A stretch of 64,000 bases of DNA from Rhodovulum euryhalinum. GTDB taxonomy: Bacteria > Pseudomonadota > Alphaproteobacteria > Rhodobacterales > Rhodobacteraceae. Positions 55,560 to 64,000 of this stretch are shown one piece after another (the first letter of the stretch is position 1; every line of letters begins with the position of its first letter). The notes under the pieces were generated by a model, which saw nothing but the letters and a program-made list of their open reading frames with translations, was not told where the DNA came from and made no database searches. The DNA is taken from NCBI RefSeq assembly GCF_004342445.1, contig NZ_SLWW01000002.1, positions 124,001-188,000 of the forward strand, read 5' to 3'. The position numbers were made by a program, and so were the translations under genes.

Positions 55560-56591
55560 TCAACCCTCCGGCAGCATCGCAAGCGCGGTCTCGATCGGCA
55601 GCAGGACGACCATCCGGCCACGATCGCGGATCCGGCCCGCCTGGTCACCCGCCGCAGCACCGGTGCCATAGAAGATATCCGCCCGCTGCGCCCCCTTGAT
55701 CGCGGACCCCGTGTCCTGCGCCACCATCAGCCGGTGCAGCGGCGTCCGCCCGCCCTTCTCGATCCAGACCGGGGCGCCCAGCGGCACGTAGTCCGGGTCG
55801 ACGGCGATGGTTCGCATCGGCGTGACCGAGCGGTTCATCGCCCCCAGCGGCCCCTTGTCGGACGGCACATTCCCCAGTTCGCGGAAGAAGACGAAAGAGG
55901 GGTTGTGCAACAGCAGATCTCGCCCCTCCTCGGGGTTCCGCTTGACCCAGGCACGGATCACCTGAGCCGAGACCTGATGCGGCGTGTAGATTCCGCGCCG
56001 TACGAGTTCCTGCCCGATCGACCGGTAGTCATGCCCGTTCTTTCCGCCATAACCCACCCGGATCGCCGATCCGTCGGTCAACCGTATACGCCCTGACCCC
56101 TGCACCTGCAGGAAGAACAAGTCAACGGGATCGTCTAGCCAGGCGATTTCGAGCCCGCGGCCGCGCAGCACGCCGGTCTCGTGGATTTCGCGGCGGGAAT
56201 ACCAAGGCTGCCCCGCGACAAGCTCGGGCGGCTTGCGGTAGATGGGATGGCGGAACAGCGCGTCGGGCTTGCGTGCGCCACGAAGCTCGGGCTCGAAATA
56301 GCCGGTGAACAGCGCGGGCGCGCCGCCGCCGATCAGCACCGGCCGGAAGAACAGCTCGAAAAAGCGGCGGGCATCCGTCTGCGACTCGGCCAGGGCGCAA
56401 AGCGACGCCCAGGCCGGGTCCGGCAGGTCGGGGCAGGTATTGCGAAACACCGCCAAGGCCGCCGCGTGGTCGTCGCCGCCCCACCCCTTGAGGTCCGAAA
56501 ACTTCAGTATGTCGATCGTCGCGTCGGGCCGCGCCGGCCCGGCGCTCATCGCGAGGGCAAGGCAGATCGCGGCGCCAAGCCCACGGATCAT
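55560..56591 (-). CDS. mltA: Membrane-bound lytic murein transglycosylase MltA
   Basis: MltA (343 aa) cleaves peptidoglycan glycan strands, releasing 1,6-anhydromuropeptides. A signal peptide without an obvious lipobox (about residues 1-22) precedes FTGYFEPELRGA, IRVGYGGKNGHDYRSIGQEL and a 3D domain: TIAVDPDYVPLGAPVWIEKG, VAQDTGSAIKGAQRADIFYG. The catalytic Asp lies in VAQDTG. It overlaps the Tim44 gene by 4 bp and is followed within 5 bp by smr. Products could be recycled by the AmgK/MurU-like pair. Confidence 0.94.
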   Translation of the reverse strand: MIRGLGAAICLALAMSAGPARPDATIDILKFSDLKGWGGDDHAAALAVFRNTCPDLPDPAWASLCALAESQTDARRFFELFFRPVLIGGGAPALFTGYFEPELRGARKPDALFRHPIYRKPPELVAGQPWYSRREIHETGVLRGRGLEIAWLDDPVDLFFLQVQGSGRIRLTDGSAIRVGYGGKNGHDYRSIGQELVRRGIYTPHQVSAQVIRAWVKRNPEEGRDLLLHNPSFVFFRELGNVPSDKGPLGAMNRSVTPMRTIAVDPDYVPLGAPVWIEKGGRTPLHRLMVAQDTGSAIKGAQRADIFYGTGAAAGDQAGRIRDRGRMVVLLPIETALAMLPEG

Positions 56592-57256
56592 TCGCCCGTG
56601 GCGACGAGCTGCCAGTTGGGGTCGTCGACCCCCATGCGCCGGGCAAAGGTCCAGACGTCACGCTGGCGTTTGATCTCGTTGGGGCTGCCCTCGATCACGT
56701 CGCCGGCCTTGTTGCGCACCACCGAGGTCAGTTCGCCGACGAACTTGACGGTCAGTTCGGCCTCGCCGGTGTCGCGGTCGAAGGTTGCGTCCTTCAGAGA
56801 CAACTCGCGCACGCCGACAAAATTGGCCTCGACCGAAAGCCCCTGATCCTCGCGTAGTTCGACCACTTCGGCAAAGCTGTCATAGACCTCCGGGGCGAGG
56901 AAGGCGCGAACCTCGTCAATGTGGCCTCTCTCGAAGGCCATCAGGATCATCTCGTAGGCGCCGCGGGCGCCATGCAGGAACTCTCCGACCGAAAACCCGG
57001 GCTCGGCCATCTTCATCGCGCCCAGCGCCTTGGCCGCCGGGCTGCCATCGGGGACGTGATCGGTGATGTCGGTGTCGACCCCGCCCTCGATCACCTCGAA
57101 GTCGCGGCGGACGTCCGCCCGGCGCGATGCGGGATCAGGCATCGAAAGCGGCGGTTTCTCGAACCCTTCGCGCGTTCCCAGGACAGAACGCAAGCGCAGG
57201 ACGAGGAACACCGCAATCCCCGCGAGAACCAGAAGTTGTATGATGGCAGAGCCCAT
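56588..57256 (-). CDS. Tim44-domain protein
   Basis: The 222-residue protein has one N-terminal membrane helix (about residues 4-22), an acidic linker, and a Tim44-like domain: FLHGARGAYEMILMAFERGH, VYDSFAEVVELREDQGL, VDDPNWQLVATGE. Bacterial Tim44-like proteins (TimA) are found beside MltA in alphaproteobacteria and act at the inner membrane; the task is unknown. It precedes mltA with 4-bp overlap and is divergent from fxsA (110 bp). Confidence 0.9.
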   Translation of the reverse strand: MGSAIIQLLVLAGIAVFLVLRLRSVLGTREGFEKPPLSMPDPASRRADVRRDFEVIEGGVDTDITDHVPDGSPAAKALGAMKMAEPGFSVGEFLHGARGAYEMILMAFERGHIDEVRAFLAPEVYDSFAEVVELREDQGLSVEANFVGVRELSLKDATFDRDTGEAELTVKFVGELTSVVRNKAGDVIEGSPNEIKRQRDVWTFARRMGVDDPNWQLVATGE

Positions 57257-57366
57257 GAGAACCTCGCAGCACGCGGGACCGTTTGTATCGAGACGTTACC
57301 GGACATATGTAAGTCACGTCTGGGGTCAAGTCTACCTGCCCTGCCCAGCACAAAGAGGTTTTGCGG

Positions 57367-57846
57367 ATGTGGCTTTTCCTGATCCTGCTGTCGGTGCCGC
57401 TGATCGAGATCGCGCTTTTCATCCAGGTGGGCGGCCTGATCGGTTTGTGGCCGACGCTGGGCATCGTGATCCTGACGGCCGTGATCGGAACCTGGCTGAT
57501 CCGCCAGCAGGGCGCGCTGGCGCTGTCTCAACTGCGGACCTCGTTCCGGGAATTGCGCGATCCGGCAGAGCCGCTGGCGCATGGCGCGATGATCCTGTTC
57601 GCAGGCGCGCTGTTGCTGACACCCGGTTTCTTTACCGATACGGTCGGCTTTGCCCTGCTGATGCCGCCGGTCCGCGCCGCGGCCTATCGCTGGCTGTCGC
57701 GGCGCATCGTCGTTCAGACCATGACCTTCGGCGAACCGCCGCGATCCCGTCCACAGCCCTCGGGCGACGTGATCGACGGCGAATTCCAGGAGATCGCGCC
57801 CGACCGGCGCGATCCGGACCGGCCCTCGGGCTGGACGCAGCATTGA
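57367..57846 (+). CDS. fxsA: FxsA-like membrane protein
   Basis: FxsA (159 aa), a small membrane protein that relieves exclusion of phage T7 by F plasmid in E. coli when overexpressed. There are three or four membrane stretches: WLFLILLSVPLIEIALF, GIVILTAVIGTWLI, and the pair around ALLLTPGFFTDTVGFALLMP, which is diagnostic. The ATG at 57367 has AGAGG 8 bp upstream, better than the TTG at 57361. secB follows after 58 bp. Confidence 0.92.
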   Translation: MWLFLILLSVPLIEIALFIQVGGLIGLWPTLGIVILTAVIGTWLIRQQGALALSQLRTSFRELRDPAEPLAHGAMILFAGALLLTPGFFTDTVGFALLMPPVRAAAYRWLSRRIVVQTMTFGEPPRSRPQPSGDVIDGEFQEIAPDRRDPDRPSGWTQH

Positions 57847-57904
57847 GCAGGGCCGCCCAAGCTGCTAATCCACACGCGGACACAACATTCGGCAGGAGCA
57901 CGCC

Positions 57905-58417
57905 ATGAGCGAGACCGAGGGCAACGGCGCTGACGCGCAGCAACCGCCCCAGGTGAAGATGCAGATCCTCGGCCAGTACATCCGGGACCTGTCCTTCGAG
58001 AACATTCTGGTGCGCAAGGGCGCACAGGGAGAGGTAGCCCCGGACATTTCGGTCCAGGTGGCGCTGGATGCGCGCAAGCGGCCGACCGATCACCAGTACG
58101 AGATCATCTGCAAGTTCACGATCAATTCGAAGAACAAGGGCGACGGCGCGGCGCTGTTCCTTCTGGAACTCGAATACGGCGGCATCTTTCACATCGAGAA
58201 CGTGCCCGAAGAGCAGCTGCACCCGTTCCTGCTGATCGAATGTCCGCGGATCCTGTTCCCCTTCGTGCGCCGTATCGTGTCGGACATGACCCGGGACGGC
58301 GGCTTCCCTCCGCTGAACCTCGACCCGGTGGATTTCGTGGCGCTCTACCGCCAGGAAATCGCGCGGCGCGCGCAAGAGGTCCAGCAACAGGCGCCGGTCA
58401 ACGGCGGAACCGCCTGA
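57905..58417 (+). CDS. secB: Protein-export chaperone SecB
   Basis: SecB (170 aa) keeps precursors unfolded and passes them to SecA. The protein has an acidic N-terminus and then KMQILGQYIRDLSFENILVR, a beta-sheet substrate groove (GEVAPDISVQVALDARKRP), and LIECPRILFPFVRRIVSDMT, typical of alphaproteobacterial SecB. It ends 4 bp from dnaQ, which converges. Confidence 0.96.
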   Translation: MSETEGNGADAQQPPQVKMQILGQYIRDLSFENILVRKGAQGEVAPDISVQVALDARKRPTDHQYEIICKFTINSKNKGDGAALFLLELEYGGIFHIENVPEEQLHPFLLIECPRILFPFVRRIVSDMTRDGGFPPLNLDPVDFVALYRQEIARRAQEVQQQAPVNGGTA

Positions 58418-58421
58418 CCTC

Positions 58422-59120
58422 TCAGGCGAAGCGCTTCCAGATCGCGTCTTCGCCAAGCTTCTCGACGAAGGCCGCGTGCGCCGCGGCCTCGTCGGCGGAC
58501 ACGCGCGGCGGCAAGGGTTCGCCGCGCGGCCGCGCGCGCCACGCGTTGTCCGCGCCGTCGCCGGTTGCCGTTGTCTGTCCAGGCCGAACCGCAAGAACCA
58601 GGTCCGGTTGCCTGCCGCCGATCAGTTCCAGGTAGACCTCGGCCAGGATCTCGGAATCGAGCAGCGCGCCATGTTTCTCGCGCGCGGAATTGTCGACACC
58701 GAACCTGCGACACAGCGCATCAAGCGTGGCCGGCGAGCCGGGAAATTTCTGCCGCGCCATGGCGAGGGTGTCGATGGCCTGGTCCCAGGGCAGAAGGGGC
58801 AGCCCAAGCCAGCCAAGCTCGGCATTGAGGAACTTCATGTCGAAGGCCGCGTTGTGGATCACAAGCTTGGCGTCTCCGACGAAATCCAGGAACTTTTTCC
58901 CGATCAGCCTGAAAACAGGCTTGTCGCGCAGGAAATCGTCGCCAAGCCCATGCACCTCGAACGCCCCCTGCGGCATCGAGCGCTCGGGGTTGATGTATTC
59001 GTGAAAGGTCCGGCCGGTGGGCAGGTGGTTCCACAGCTCGACCGCGCCGATCTCGACGATCCGGTGGCCCTCGGAGGGCTCGAACCCGGTGGTTTCGGTG
59101 TCCAGTACGATCTCACGCAT
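58422..59120 (-). CDS. dnaQ: DNA polymerase III epsilon subunit DnaQ
   Basis: DnaQ (232 aa) is the proofreading exonuclease of the replicase. DEDDh motifs are present: Exo[11 protein letters not shown] (Asp7, Glu9), Exo[13 protein letters not shown], and ExoIIIe [14 protein letters not shown] with the catalytic His. The C-terminus that binds the polymerase alpha subunit is present. It overlaps coaE by 8 bp and is the last gene of the maf-aroE-coaE-dnaQ run next to the probable oriC. Confidence 0.96.
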   Translation of the reverse strand: MREIVLDTETTGFEPSEGHRIVEIGAVELWNHLPTGRTFHEYINPERSMPQGAFEVHGLGDDFLRDKPVFRLIGKKFLDFVGDAKLVIHNAAFDMKFLNAELGWLGLPLLPWDQAIDTLAMARQKFPGSPATLDALCRRFGVDNSAREKHGALLDSEILAEVYLELIGGRQPDLVLAVRPGQTTATGDGADNAWRARPRGEPLPPRVSADEAAAHAAFVEKLGEDAIWKRFA

Positions 59121-59712
59121 GGGCGTGCCTCAGCTGTTGGACCAAGGCTTGCACCTCGGCGCGGGTCTGTTCAAGAGTCTGCGTCTCGATGACGTGATCG
59201 GCGCGGGCGCGCTTGTCGGCATCGGGCATCTGTCGGTCCAGGATCGCCTCGAACTGTGCCTCGGTCATGCCAGGGCGGGAAAGCACGCGCGCGCGCTGAA
59301 CCTCGGGCGGGGCGGTGACGACCAGCACCGCGTCCAGCCATGCCTCGGCGCCGGTCTCGAACAGCAAGGGGATGTCGAGCAGAACGAGCGACGAGTCCCG
59401 ATGCCCCTCGACAAAACGGGCGCGATCCGCTGCCACCAGCGGATGAACGACGGCCTCGATCAGCGCCAGTGCCGTCTCGTCCTGCGCGATCCAGTCCTTC
59501 AGCGCCGCCCGATCCACCGCGTCCTGCCTGACCGCGGCGGGGCAAAGCGCGGCGATCGGCCCGACCGCCGCGCCGCCCTGCGCATAAAGACGGTGAACGG
59601 CTGCATCGGCATCCCAGACCGGCACGCCAAGCGCGCGGAAAAAGCCCGCCGTGGTCGATTTCCCCATCCCGATGGATCCGGTCAGACCCAGAAGAAAGGG
59701 CCGCGCGCTCAT
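59113..59712 (-). CDS. coaE: Dephospho-CoA kinase CoaE
   Basis: CoaE (199 aa) makes the last step of coenzyme A synthesis. The P-loop [17 protein letters not shown] and the substrate region [12 protein letters not shown] are clear. [17 protein letters not shown] and [19 protein letters not shown] follow. Its ATG overlaps the aroE stop by 4 bp. Part of the maf-aroE-coaE-dnaQ set. Confidence 0.96.
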   Translation of the reverse strand: MSARPFLLGLTGSIGMGKSTTAGFFRALGVPVWDADAAVHRLYAQGGAAVGPIAALCPAAVRQDAVDRAALKDWIAQDETALALIEAVVHPLVAADRARFVEGHRDSSLVLLDIPLLFETGAEAWLDAVLVVTAPPEVQRARVLSRPGMTEAQFEAILDRQMPDADKRARADHVIETQTLEQTRAEVQALVQQLRHAHA

Positions 59713-60542
59713 CCCGCCAGAACCACCGCGCGGGCGGCCTCGTCCACCTCGGGCCTGCGACCGAACCAGCGTTCGAACCCCGGTGCCGCCTGGTGCAGCA
59801 ACATGCCCAGCCCGTCGACGGCGACACAGCCCCGCGCCCGCGCCTCGCGCAGGAATGTGGTTTCCAGCGGCGTGTAGACCAGATCGGACACCACGGTGCC
59901 CGGGCTGAGCGCATCCAGCGGCACGCGGAACTCGGACTTGCCGACCATCCCCAGCGATGTCGTGTTCACGACCGTCGCCGCACCCTCGACCATATTGGCG
60001 GCCTGCACCCAGTCATAGACGACGATCTTGGGACCGAACTCGGCTCTGAGCGCCTCGGCACGCGAGCGGGTTCGGTTGCTGACGCGGATCTCTCGCACGC
60101 CCTGCTCGGACAGCGCGGCGATCACCGCGCGCGCGGCGCCCCCTGCGCCGAGGATCGCCGCAGGCCCTGCGGTCGGCTCCCAGCCAGGCGCGCCATGGCG
60201 CAGGTTCTCGATGAAGCCGATCCCGTCGGTATTGTCGGCATGAACCTTGCCATCTGCACGGAAGATCAGCGTGTTTGCCGCCCCGATCAGCGCGGCCCGG
60301 TCCGACACCAGATCGGCCAGACCCAGGATCGTCTCCTTGTGGGGAATCGTCACGTTCACGCCGACGAATCCCATTTTGGGCAAGGCGGCAAGAACCTCTT
60401 TCAGGTCGGCCTGCGCCACATCCATCGGGATGTAGTACCCGGCGATGCCGTACCGCTCCAGCCAGTGGCGGTGCAGCCTGGGCGATTTCGAATGGGCAAC
60501 CGGCGATCCGATCACCCCGGCCAGCGGAATCTTTTCAATCAT
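59709..60542 (-). CDS. aroE: Shikimate dehydrogenase AroE
   Basis: AroE (277 aa) reduces 3-dehydroshikimate in aromatic amino acid synthesis. [20 protein letters not shown], the catalytic Lys in [23 protein letters not shown], and the NADP motif [16 protein letters not shown] with [12 protein letters not shown] are intact. It overlaps maf and coaE by 4 bp each. Confidence 0.97.
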   Translation of the reverse strand: MIEKIPLAGVIGSPVAHSKSPRLHRHWLERYGIAGYYIPMDVAQADLKEVLAALPKMGFVGVNVTIPHKETILGLADLVSDRAALIGAANTLIFRADGKVHADNTDGIGFIENLRHGAPGWEPTAGPAAILGAGGAARAVIAALSEQGVREIRVSNRTRSRAEALRAEFGPKIVVYDWVQAANMVEGAATVVNTTSLGMVGKSEFRVPLDALSPGTVVSDLVYTPLETTFLREARARGCVAVDGLGMLLHQAAPGFERWFGRRPEVDEAARAVVLAG

Positions 60543-61138
60543 GCCATCAACGCCCCGCGCGTGGTCAGGAAGGTCAGAAGCGGCAGCAGCGGCAGCCCCA
60601 GCACATCGAAATAGTCCCCTTCGATGCGCGAGAACAGCCGCACGCCCTCTTCCTCGAGCTTGTAGGCGCCGACGCAGTCGCGCACGTGATCCCAGTTCCT
60701 TGCAAGATAGTCGTCGAGATAGGCATCAGAGAACGGCCGCATGTGAAGGGTGACACGCCCGACGTGACGCCACAGCGGTTGCAGATCGTCATAGATCACC
60801 ACCGCAGACAACAACTCGTGCGGACCACCGCGCAGCGCCTTCAACTGCGCGCGCGCCTCGTCGATCGATCCCGGCTTCGACAGCACGCGCCCGCGATGCG
60901 CCAGCACCTGGTCGCATCCGATCACCAGGGCCTCCGGCACCCGTCCGGCCGCGCGCTCGGCCTTGAAGGCGGCCAGCGTCTCGGCGATGTCGCCGGGCGC
61001 AGCATCCTCGGCCTCAAGCGCGTCGCGGATCGCCGCTTCATCCACGGCGGCAGGCATCACCTCGAAGACCAGACCGGCCTGTTCGAGCAGTTGCCGCCGG
61101 ATCGGCGAAGCCGAGGCCAGGATCACGCGTTGGGACAT
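60539..61138 (-). CDS. maf: Maf-like nucleoside triphosphate pyrophosphatase
   Basis: Maf (199 aa) hydrolyses noncanonical or pyrimidine nucleoside triphosphates and affects division. The opening RVILASASPIRRQLLEQAGL, the catalytic VIGCDQVLAHRG and LSKPGSIDEARAQLKALRGG, and GAYKLEEEGVRLFSRIEGDY are family markers. The ATG at 61138 is the natural start; longer in-frame codons lie in the origin region. It is the first gene left of the probable oriC. Confidence 0.94.
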   Translation of the reverse strand: MSQRVILASASPIRRQLLEQAGLVFEVMPAAVDEAAIRDALEAEDAAPGDIAETLAAFKAERAAGRVPEALVIGCDQVLAHRGRVLSKPGSIDEARAQLKALRGGPHELLSAVVIYDDLQPLWRHVGRVTLHMRPFSDAYLDDYLARNWDHVRDCVGAYKLEEEGVRLFSRIEGDYFDVLGLPLLPLLTFLTTRGALMA

Positions 61139-61564
61139 GGGGAACAACCCTGTGGACAAGCGTAGGCACGATTTTCGCAAGGAAGTGAGCAAAACCGGTA
61201 CCTGACCCTCGGGGTGCCGGTCGGGCGGGAAAAAGTCAAGACAACGCCCGGTTCCATCCACGGTGGATCGTCGCATCGGCCGGGTGTGGGGGAATCGGTA
61301 GGCGCCGAGTCGTCCCCAGACATCCACAGAGGACATGGCCGAAGCCAAGATGTAACCATCTGGTTAACAAAAGGTTTTCTTTCCATGAATCCGTGTTCCA
61401 CGGATACCAACACAGTTTTCAACAGATCGGTTCCTGTGGGCATTTCCGGGGACAGCGCGATAATCCCCACAGCACACAGCCCCTACAAAAACATCATCTT
61501 TTCTTCTCTTTATATTTTCCTCTAGAAGGAGGCACGACAGCACCGGGACGACGAGGAAGACGGA
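61139..61564. other. oriC: Probable chromosomal replication origin (oriC) region
   Basis: This 426-bp intergenic region lies between divergent maf and hemJ, in the position where alphaproteobacterial origins lie (compare Caulobacter: hemE-oriC-...maf-aroE-coaE-dnaQ). It holds DnaA-box-like 9-mers: TGTGGACAA (61151-61159, one mismatch), ACATCCACA (61320-61328, two) and TTTTCAACA (61416-61424, two). Three CcrM-type GANTC sites lie at 61292, 61307 and 61387. An AT-rich tract (about 61484-61523) could be an unwinding element. A TAACCA/TGGTTA palindrome (61353-61365) resembles but does not fit a CtrA site. No gene is seen here. The call is by position and motifs, not by experiment. Confidence 0.6.
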
Positions 61565-62029
61565 ATGATCGACATCGTGCGGGGGTTTCTGAACGACTGG
61601 TACTTCTGGACGAAGTCGCTTCACATCATTGTGGTGCTGACCTGGATGTCGGGAATCTTCTACCTGCCGCGGATCTTCGTCTATCACGCCGAACGGGCAC
61701 CCGCGGGTGGCGAGACGAGCGAGATCTTCAAGGTCATGGAGATGAAGCTCTACCGCTACATCATGAATCCTTCGATCATCCTGGTCTGGGTGTTCGGTCT
61801 GATGCTGGTGTTCACGCCGGCTGCGAATGTCGACTGGACGCAGATCTGGCCCTATGCCAAGGGCGCCGCGGTGATCGGGATGACCTGGTTCCACATGTGG
61901 CTGGGCGCGCGCCGCAAGGAGTTTCTGGCCGACGTGAACACCCGCGGCGGCAAGACCTACCGGATGATGAACGAACTGCCGACGATCCTGATGCTGGTGA
62001 TCGTCTTCGCGGTGGTGCTCAAGTTCTGA
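61565..62029 (+). CDS. hemJ: Protoporphyrinogen oxidase HemJ
   Basis: HemJ (154 aa) oxidises protoporphyrinogen IX, a late step of heme and bacteriochlorophyll synthesis. It is a four-helix membrane protein. The conserved His is in TKSLHIIVVLTWMSGIFYLP, and RIFVYHAE and KLYRYIMNPS follow. The second His is in GMTWFHMWLG, and NELPTILMLVIV is the last helix. GAGGAAG lies 5-8 bp before the ATG at 61565. rho follows at 62162 and it is the first gene right of the probable oriC. Confidence 0.95.
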   Translation: MIDIVRGFLNDWYFWTKSLHIIVVLTWMSGIFYLPRIFVYHAERAPAGGETSEIFKVMEMKLYRYIMNPSIILVWVFGLMLVFTPAANVDWTQIWPYAKGAAVIGMTWFHMWLGARRKEFLADVNTRGGKTYRMMNELPTILMLVIVFAVVLKF

Positions 62030-62161
62030 ACGACCTTGCTCTGGGTGATTGACTCGCGTCGGCGCTGCGCCTAAGAGCGAGGCGAACGCCCGCCGTCCGG
62101 CGCTGCGATTTCCCTGCACCGACAGCCGCGCCGCATGGCGCCCTCTCTGCGAATGCATCCA

Positions 62162-63433
62162 ATGATCCAAGACAGCCTGAATCTCGCCGATCTCAAGGCC
62201 AAGAGCCCCAAGGATCTTCTCGCCATGGCCGAGGAGCTCGAGATCGAGAACGCCTCGACCATGCGCAAGGGCGACATGATGTTCTCGATCCTCAAGGAGA
62301 GGGCCGAGGAGGGGTGGGAGATCTCCGGCGAGGGGGTGCTAGAGGTATTGCAGGACGGTTTCGGGTTCCTGCGCTCGCCCGAGGCGAACTACCTGCCGGG
62401 TCCCGACGACATCTACGTCTCACCCGACATGATCCGGATGCACAGCCTGCGCACCGGTGATACGGTCGAAGGGGTGATGGTCGCGCCGCGCGAGAATGAG
62501 CGGTATTTTGCGATCACCAAGGTTACCCGGATCAATTTCGAGGATCCCGAGAAGGCGCGCCACAAGATCAACTTCGATAACCTCACGCCGCTTTACCCCG
62601 ACGAGCGGCTGAAGATGGAAATCGAGGATCCGACGATCAAGGACCGTTCGGCCCGGATCATCGACCTCGTGGCGCCGATCGGCAAGGGCCAGCGCGCGCT
62701 GATCGTCGCGCCGCCCAGGACCGGCAAGACGGTCCTGCTGCAGAACATCGCCAATTCCATCGAGACCAATCATCCCGAGACCTATCTGATCGTGCTGCTG
62801 ATCGACGAGCGGCCCGAAGAGGTGACCGACATGCAGCGGAGCGTGAAGGGCGAGGTGATCTCCTCGACCTTCGACGAACCTGCAACGCGCCACGTCGCTG
62901 TCGCCGAGATGGTGATCGAAAAGGCCAAGCGCTTGGTCGAGCATAAGCGAGATGTTGTGATTCTTCTCGATTCTATCACAAGACTTGGTAGGGCCTACAA
63001 CACCGTCGTGCCGTCCTCGGGCAAGGTCCTCACCGGTGGCGTCGACGCAAATGCGTTGCAACGGCCGAAACGCTTCTTCGGGGCGGCCCGGAACATCGAG
63101 GAAGGCGGCTCGCTGACCATCATCGCCACCGCGCTGATCGACACCGGCAGCCGGATGGACGAGGTGATCTTCGAGGAATTCAAGGGCACCGGCAACTCCG
63201 AGATCGTGCTGGATCGCAAGGTGGCCGACAAGCGGGTCTTCCCGGCGATGGACATCCTCAAGTCCGGCACCCGGAAAGAGGAGTTGCTGGTCGATTCCAA
63301 GGACCTGCAAAAGACCTTCGTGCTGCGGCGCATCCTGAACCCGATGGGTACGACGGATGCGATCGAGTTCCTGATCTCGAAGCTCAAGCAGACCAAGACG
63401 AATGGCGAGTTCTTCGAGTCGATGAACACCTGA
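62162..63433 (+). CDS. rho: Transcription termination factor Rho
   Basis: Rho (423 aa) ends many transcripts and enforces polarity. It has the RNA-binding N-terminal domain ([40 protein letters not shown]) and a RecA-like ATPase with Walker [16 protein letters not shown] and the Q-loop/R-loop [21 protein letters not shown] choose the ATG at 62162 because the length then equals that of relatives; in-frame ATG at 62153 and 62135 exist and no Shine-Dalgarno decides. mnmE follows after 22 bp. Confidence 0.95.
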   Translation: MIQDSLNLADLKAKSPKDLLAMAEELEIENASTMRKGDMMFSILKERAEEGWEISGEGVLEVLQDGFGFLRSPEANYLPGPDDIYVSPDMIRMHSLRTGDTVEGVMVAPRENERYFAITKVTRINFEDPEKARHKINFDNLTPLYPDERLKMEIEDPTIKDRSARIIDLVAPIGKGQRALIVAPPRTGKTVLLQNIANSIETNHPETYLIVLLIDERPEEVTDMQRSVKGEVISSTFDEPATRHVAVAEMVIEKAKRLVEHKRDVVILLDSITRLGRAYNTVVPSSGKVLTGGVDANALQRPKRFFGAARNIEEGGSLTIIATALIDTGSRMDEVIFEEFKGTGNSEIVLDRKVADKRVFPAMDILKSGTRKEELLVDSKDLQKTFVLRRILNPMGTTDAIEFLISKLKQTKTNGEFFESMNT

Positions 63434-63455
63434 GGCCTGTACCCGGAGATGGCCG

Positions 63456-64000
63456 GTGGACACGATCTTCGCTCTTGCGACGGCGCGCGGCAAGGCGGGC
63501 GTGGCCGTCATCCGCGTTTCGGGCCCCCGGGCGCTGTCTGCCGGGCAAACCCTGGCCGGTGATCTGCCGCCTGCACGCAAGGCCGGCTTGCGGCGCCTGA
63601 CAGATCCGCGGGGCGAAGTGCTCGACCAGGTATTGGTCCTGCAATTCGAAGAGGGTGCCAGCTTTACCGGCGAGAAGGTCGTCGAGTTTCACTGTCACGG
63701 CAGCCCTGCGACTGTGACCGCAGTCCTGCGGACGCTTGGCGACATGGACGGTCTCAGGATGGCAGAGCCGGGCGAGTTCACCCGGCGCGCGCTGGAAAAC
63801 GGGGTTCTCGACCTGGCGCAAGTCGAGGGGTTGAGCGATCTGCTGGAGGCCGAGACCGAGGCGCAACGCCGTCAGGCCCTGCGTGTACTGTCGGGCGCGT
63901 TGGGCGAAAAGGCCGAAGGCTGGCGGTCGGCGTTGATCCGGGCCGCCGCGCTCCTCGAAGCCACGATCGATTTCGCCGACGAGGATGTGCCGGTGGACGT
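63456..64000 (+). CDS. mnmE: tRNA-modification GTPase MnmE (N-terminal part)
   Basis: This is the first 181 codons of MnmE, running off the right edge. The start is a GTG with GGAG 8 bp upstream. [38 protein letters not shown] and [20 protein letters not shown] form the formyl-THF-binding N-terminal domain. The G domain lies beyond the window. MnmE with MnmG modifies U34 of certain tRNAs. The order rho-mnmE is the usual one near alphaproteobacterial origins. Confidence 0.93.
   Translation, partial: MDTIFALATARGKAGVAVIRVSGPRALSAGQTLAGDLPPARKAGLRRLTDPRGEVLDQVLVLQFEEGASFTGEKVVEFHCHGSPATVTAVLRTLGDMDGLRMAEPGEFTRRALENGVLDLAQVEGLSDLLEAETEAQRRQALRVLSGALGEKAEGWRSALIRAAALLEATIDFADEDVPVD

Noticed and set aside
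61352-61368. Palindrome resembling a CtrA site in the probable oriC
   Set aside because: The half-sites are spaced one base too far apart for TTAAC-N5-GTTAA, and only one TTAA is present. It may still be functional but I do not call it.

Overview
The window is a GC-rich piece of a chromosome from an alphaproteobacterium of the Rhodobacteraceae/Rhodobacterales. This rests on the RegB-SenC-RegA redox cluster, the flagellar cluster with MotE and palindromic CtrA-type sites, the blocks tsaD-gpsA-yciI-EVE and hemD-COG4223-hemY, and the order secB|dnaQ-coaE-aroE-maf|hemJ-rho-mnmE, which surrounds the replication origin in alphaproteobacteria. The taxonomic call is inferred from gene content, not from rRNA.

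Layout. (1) 1-14920: flagellar structure and motor genes. A minus-strand run fliL, small coiled-coil membrane gene, motE, motA, large secreted repeat protein, flhA faces a plus-strand run fliF-fliH-fliN-fliP. A second minus-strand run holds flgE-flgK-flgL-flgI, with motB just upstream. A worn piece of IS66-like transposase lies between fliP and flgI. (2) 14999-17629: a GMC oxidoreductase divergent from a VOC-family dioxygenase-like gene. (3) 17821-26844: a complete type I-E CRISPR-Cas locus on the minus strand (cas3, cse1, cse2, cas7, cas5, cas6e, cas1, cas2, leader, then 13 repeats and 12 spacers). (4) 26845-27620: a scar zone with an N-terminally broken XRE regulator, tRNA-Thr(CGT) and a truncated tRNA-Thr-like copy. 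This suggests past integration next to the CRISPR locus. (5) 27621-38203: housekeeping genes hemY, COG4223, hemD, tsaD, gpsA, yciI, an EVE protein, DUF2853, a divergent stand-alone trpB, ahcY and an HD hydrolase. A well-formed small RNA candidate lies at about 34003-34107. (6) 38210-42914: the RegA/SenC/RegB redox-sensing system, with a GTG-started lipoprotein gene overlapping regA and a PAS-domain membrane protein beyond regB. (7) 42957-51838: tsaE, amgK-like and murU-like sugar-recycling genes, then addB-addA and trxA. (8) 51954-61138: hslVU (with a sigma-32-like promoter), an alpha/beta-hydrolase lipoprotein, smr-mltA-tim44, fxsA, secB and dnaQ-coaE-aroE-maf. (9) 61139-64000: a probable oriC intergenic region, then hemJ, rho and the start of mnmE.

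How parts work together. MotA/MotB, FliL and MotE with its large secreted neighbour form the motor side of the flagellum. FliF/FliH/FliN, FliP/FlhA and FlgE/K/L/I form the base, export gate, hook and P ring. Near-matches to TTAAC-N5-GTTAA upstream of fliL/fliF, a CtrA-type direct repeat upstream of flgE, and a perfect TTAAC-N5-GTTAA upstream of the PAS gene suggest shared CtrA control. The Cas genes form one overlapping operon that reads into the leader and array. AmgK-like and MurU-like proteins form a likely cell-wall sugar salvage pair. The maf-dnaQ run and hemJ-rho run diverge from the probable origin.

Most gene names are recognised from family-specific motifs and order and are strong. 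Starts were chosen by ribosome binding sites and overlaps. The sRNA, oriC, regulatory-site and integration-scar calls are inferences from sequence pattern and are marked as such.
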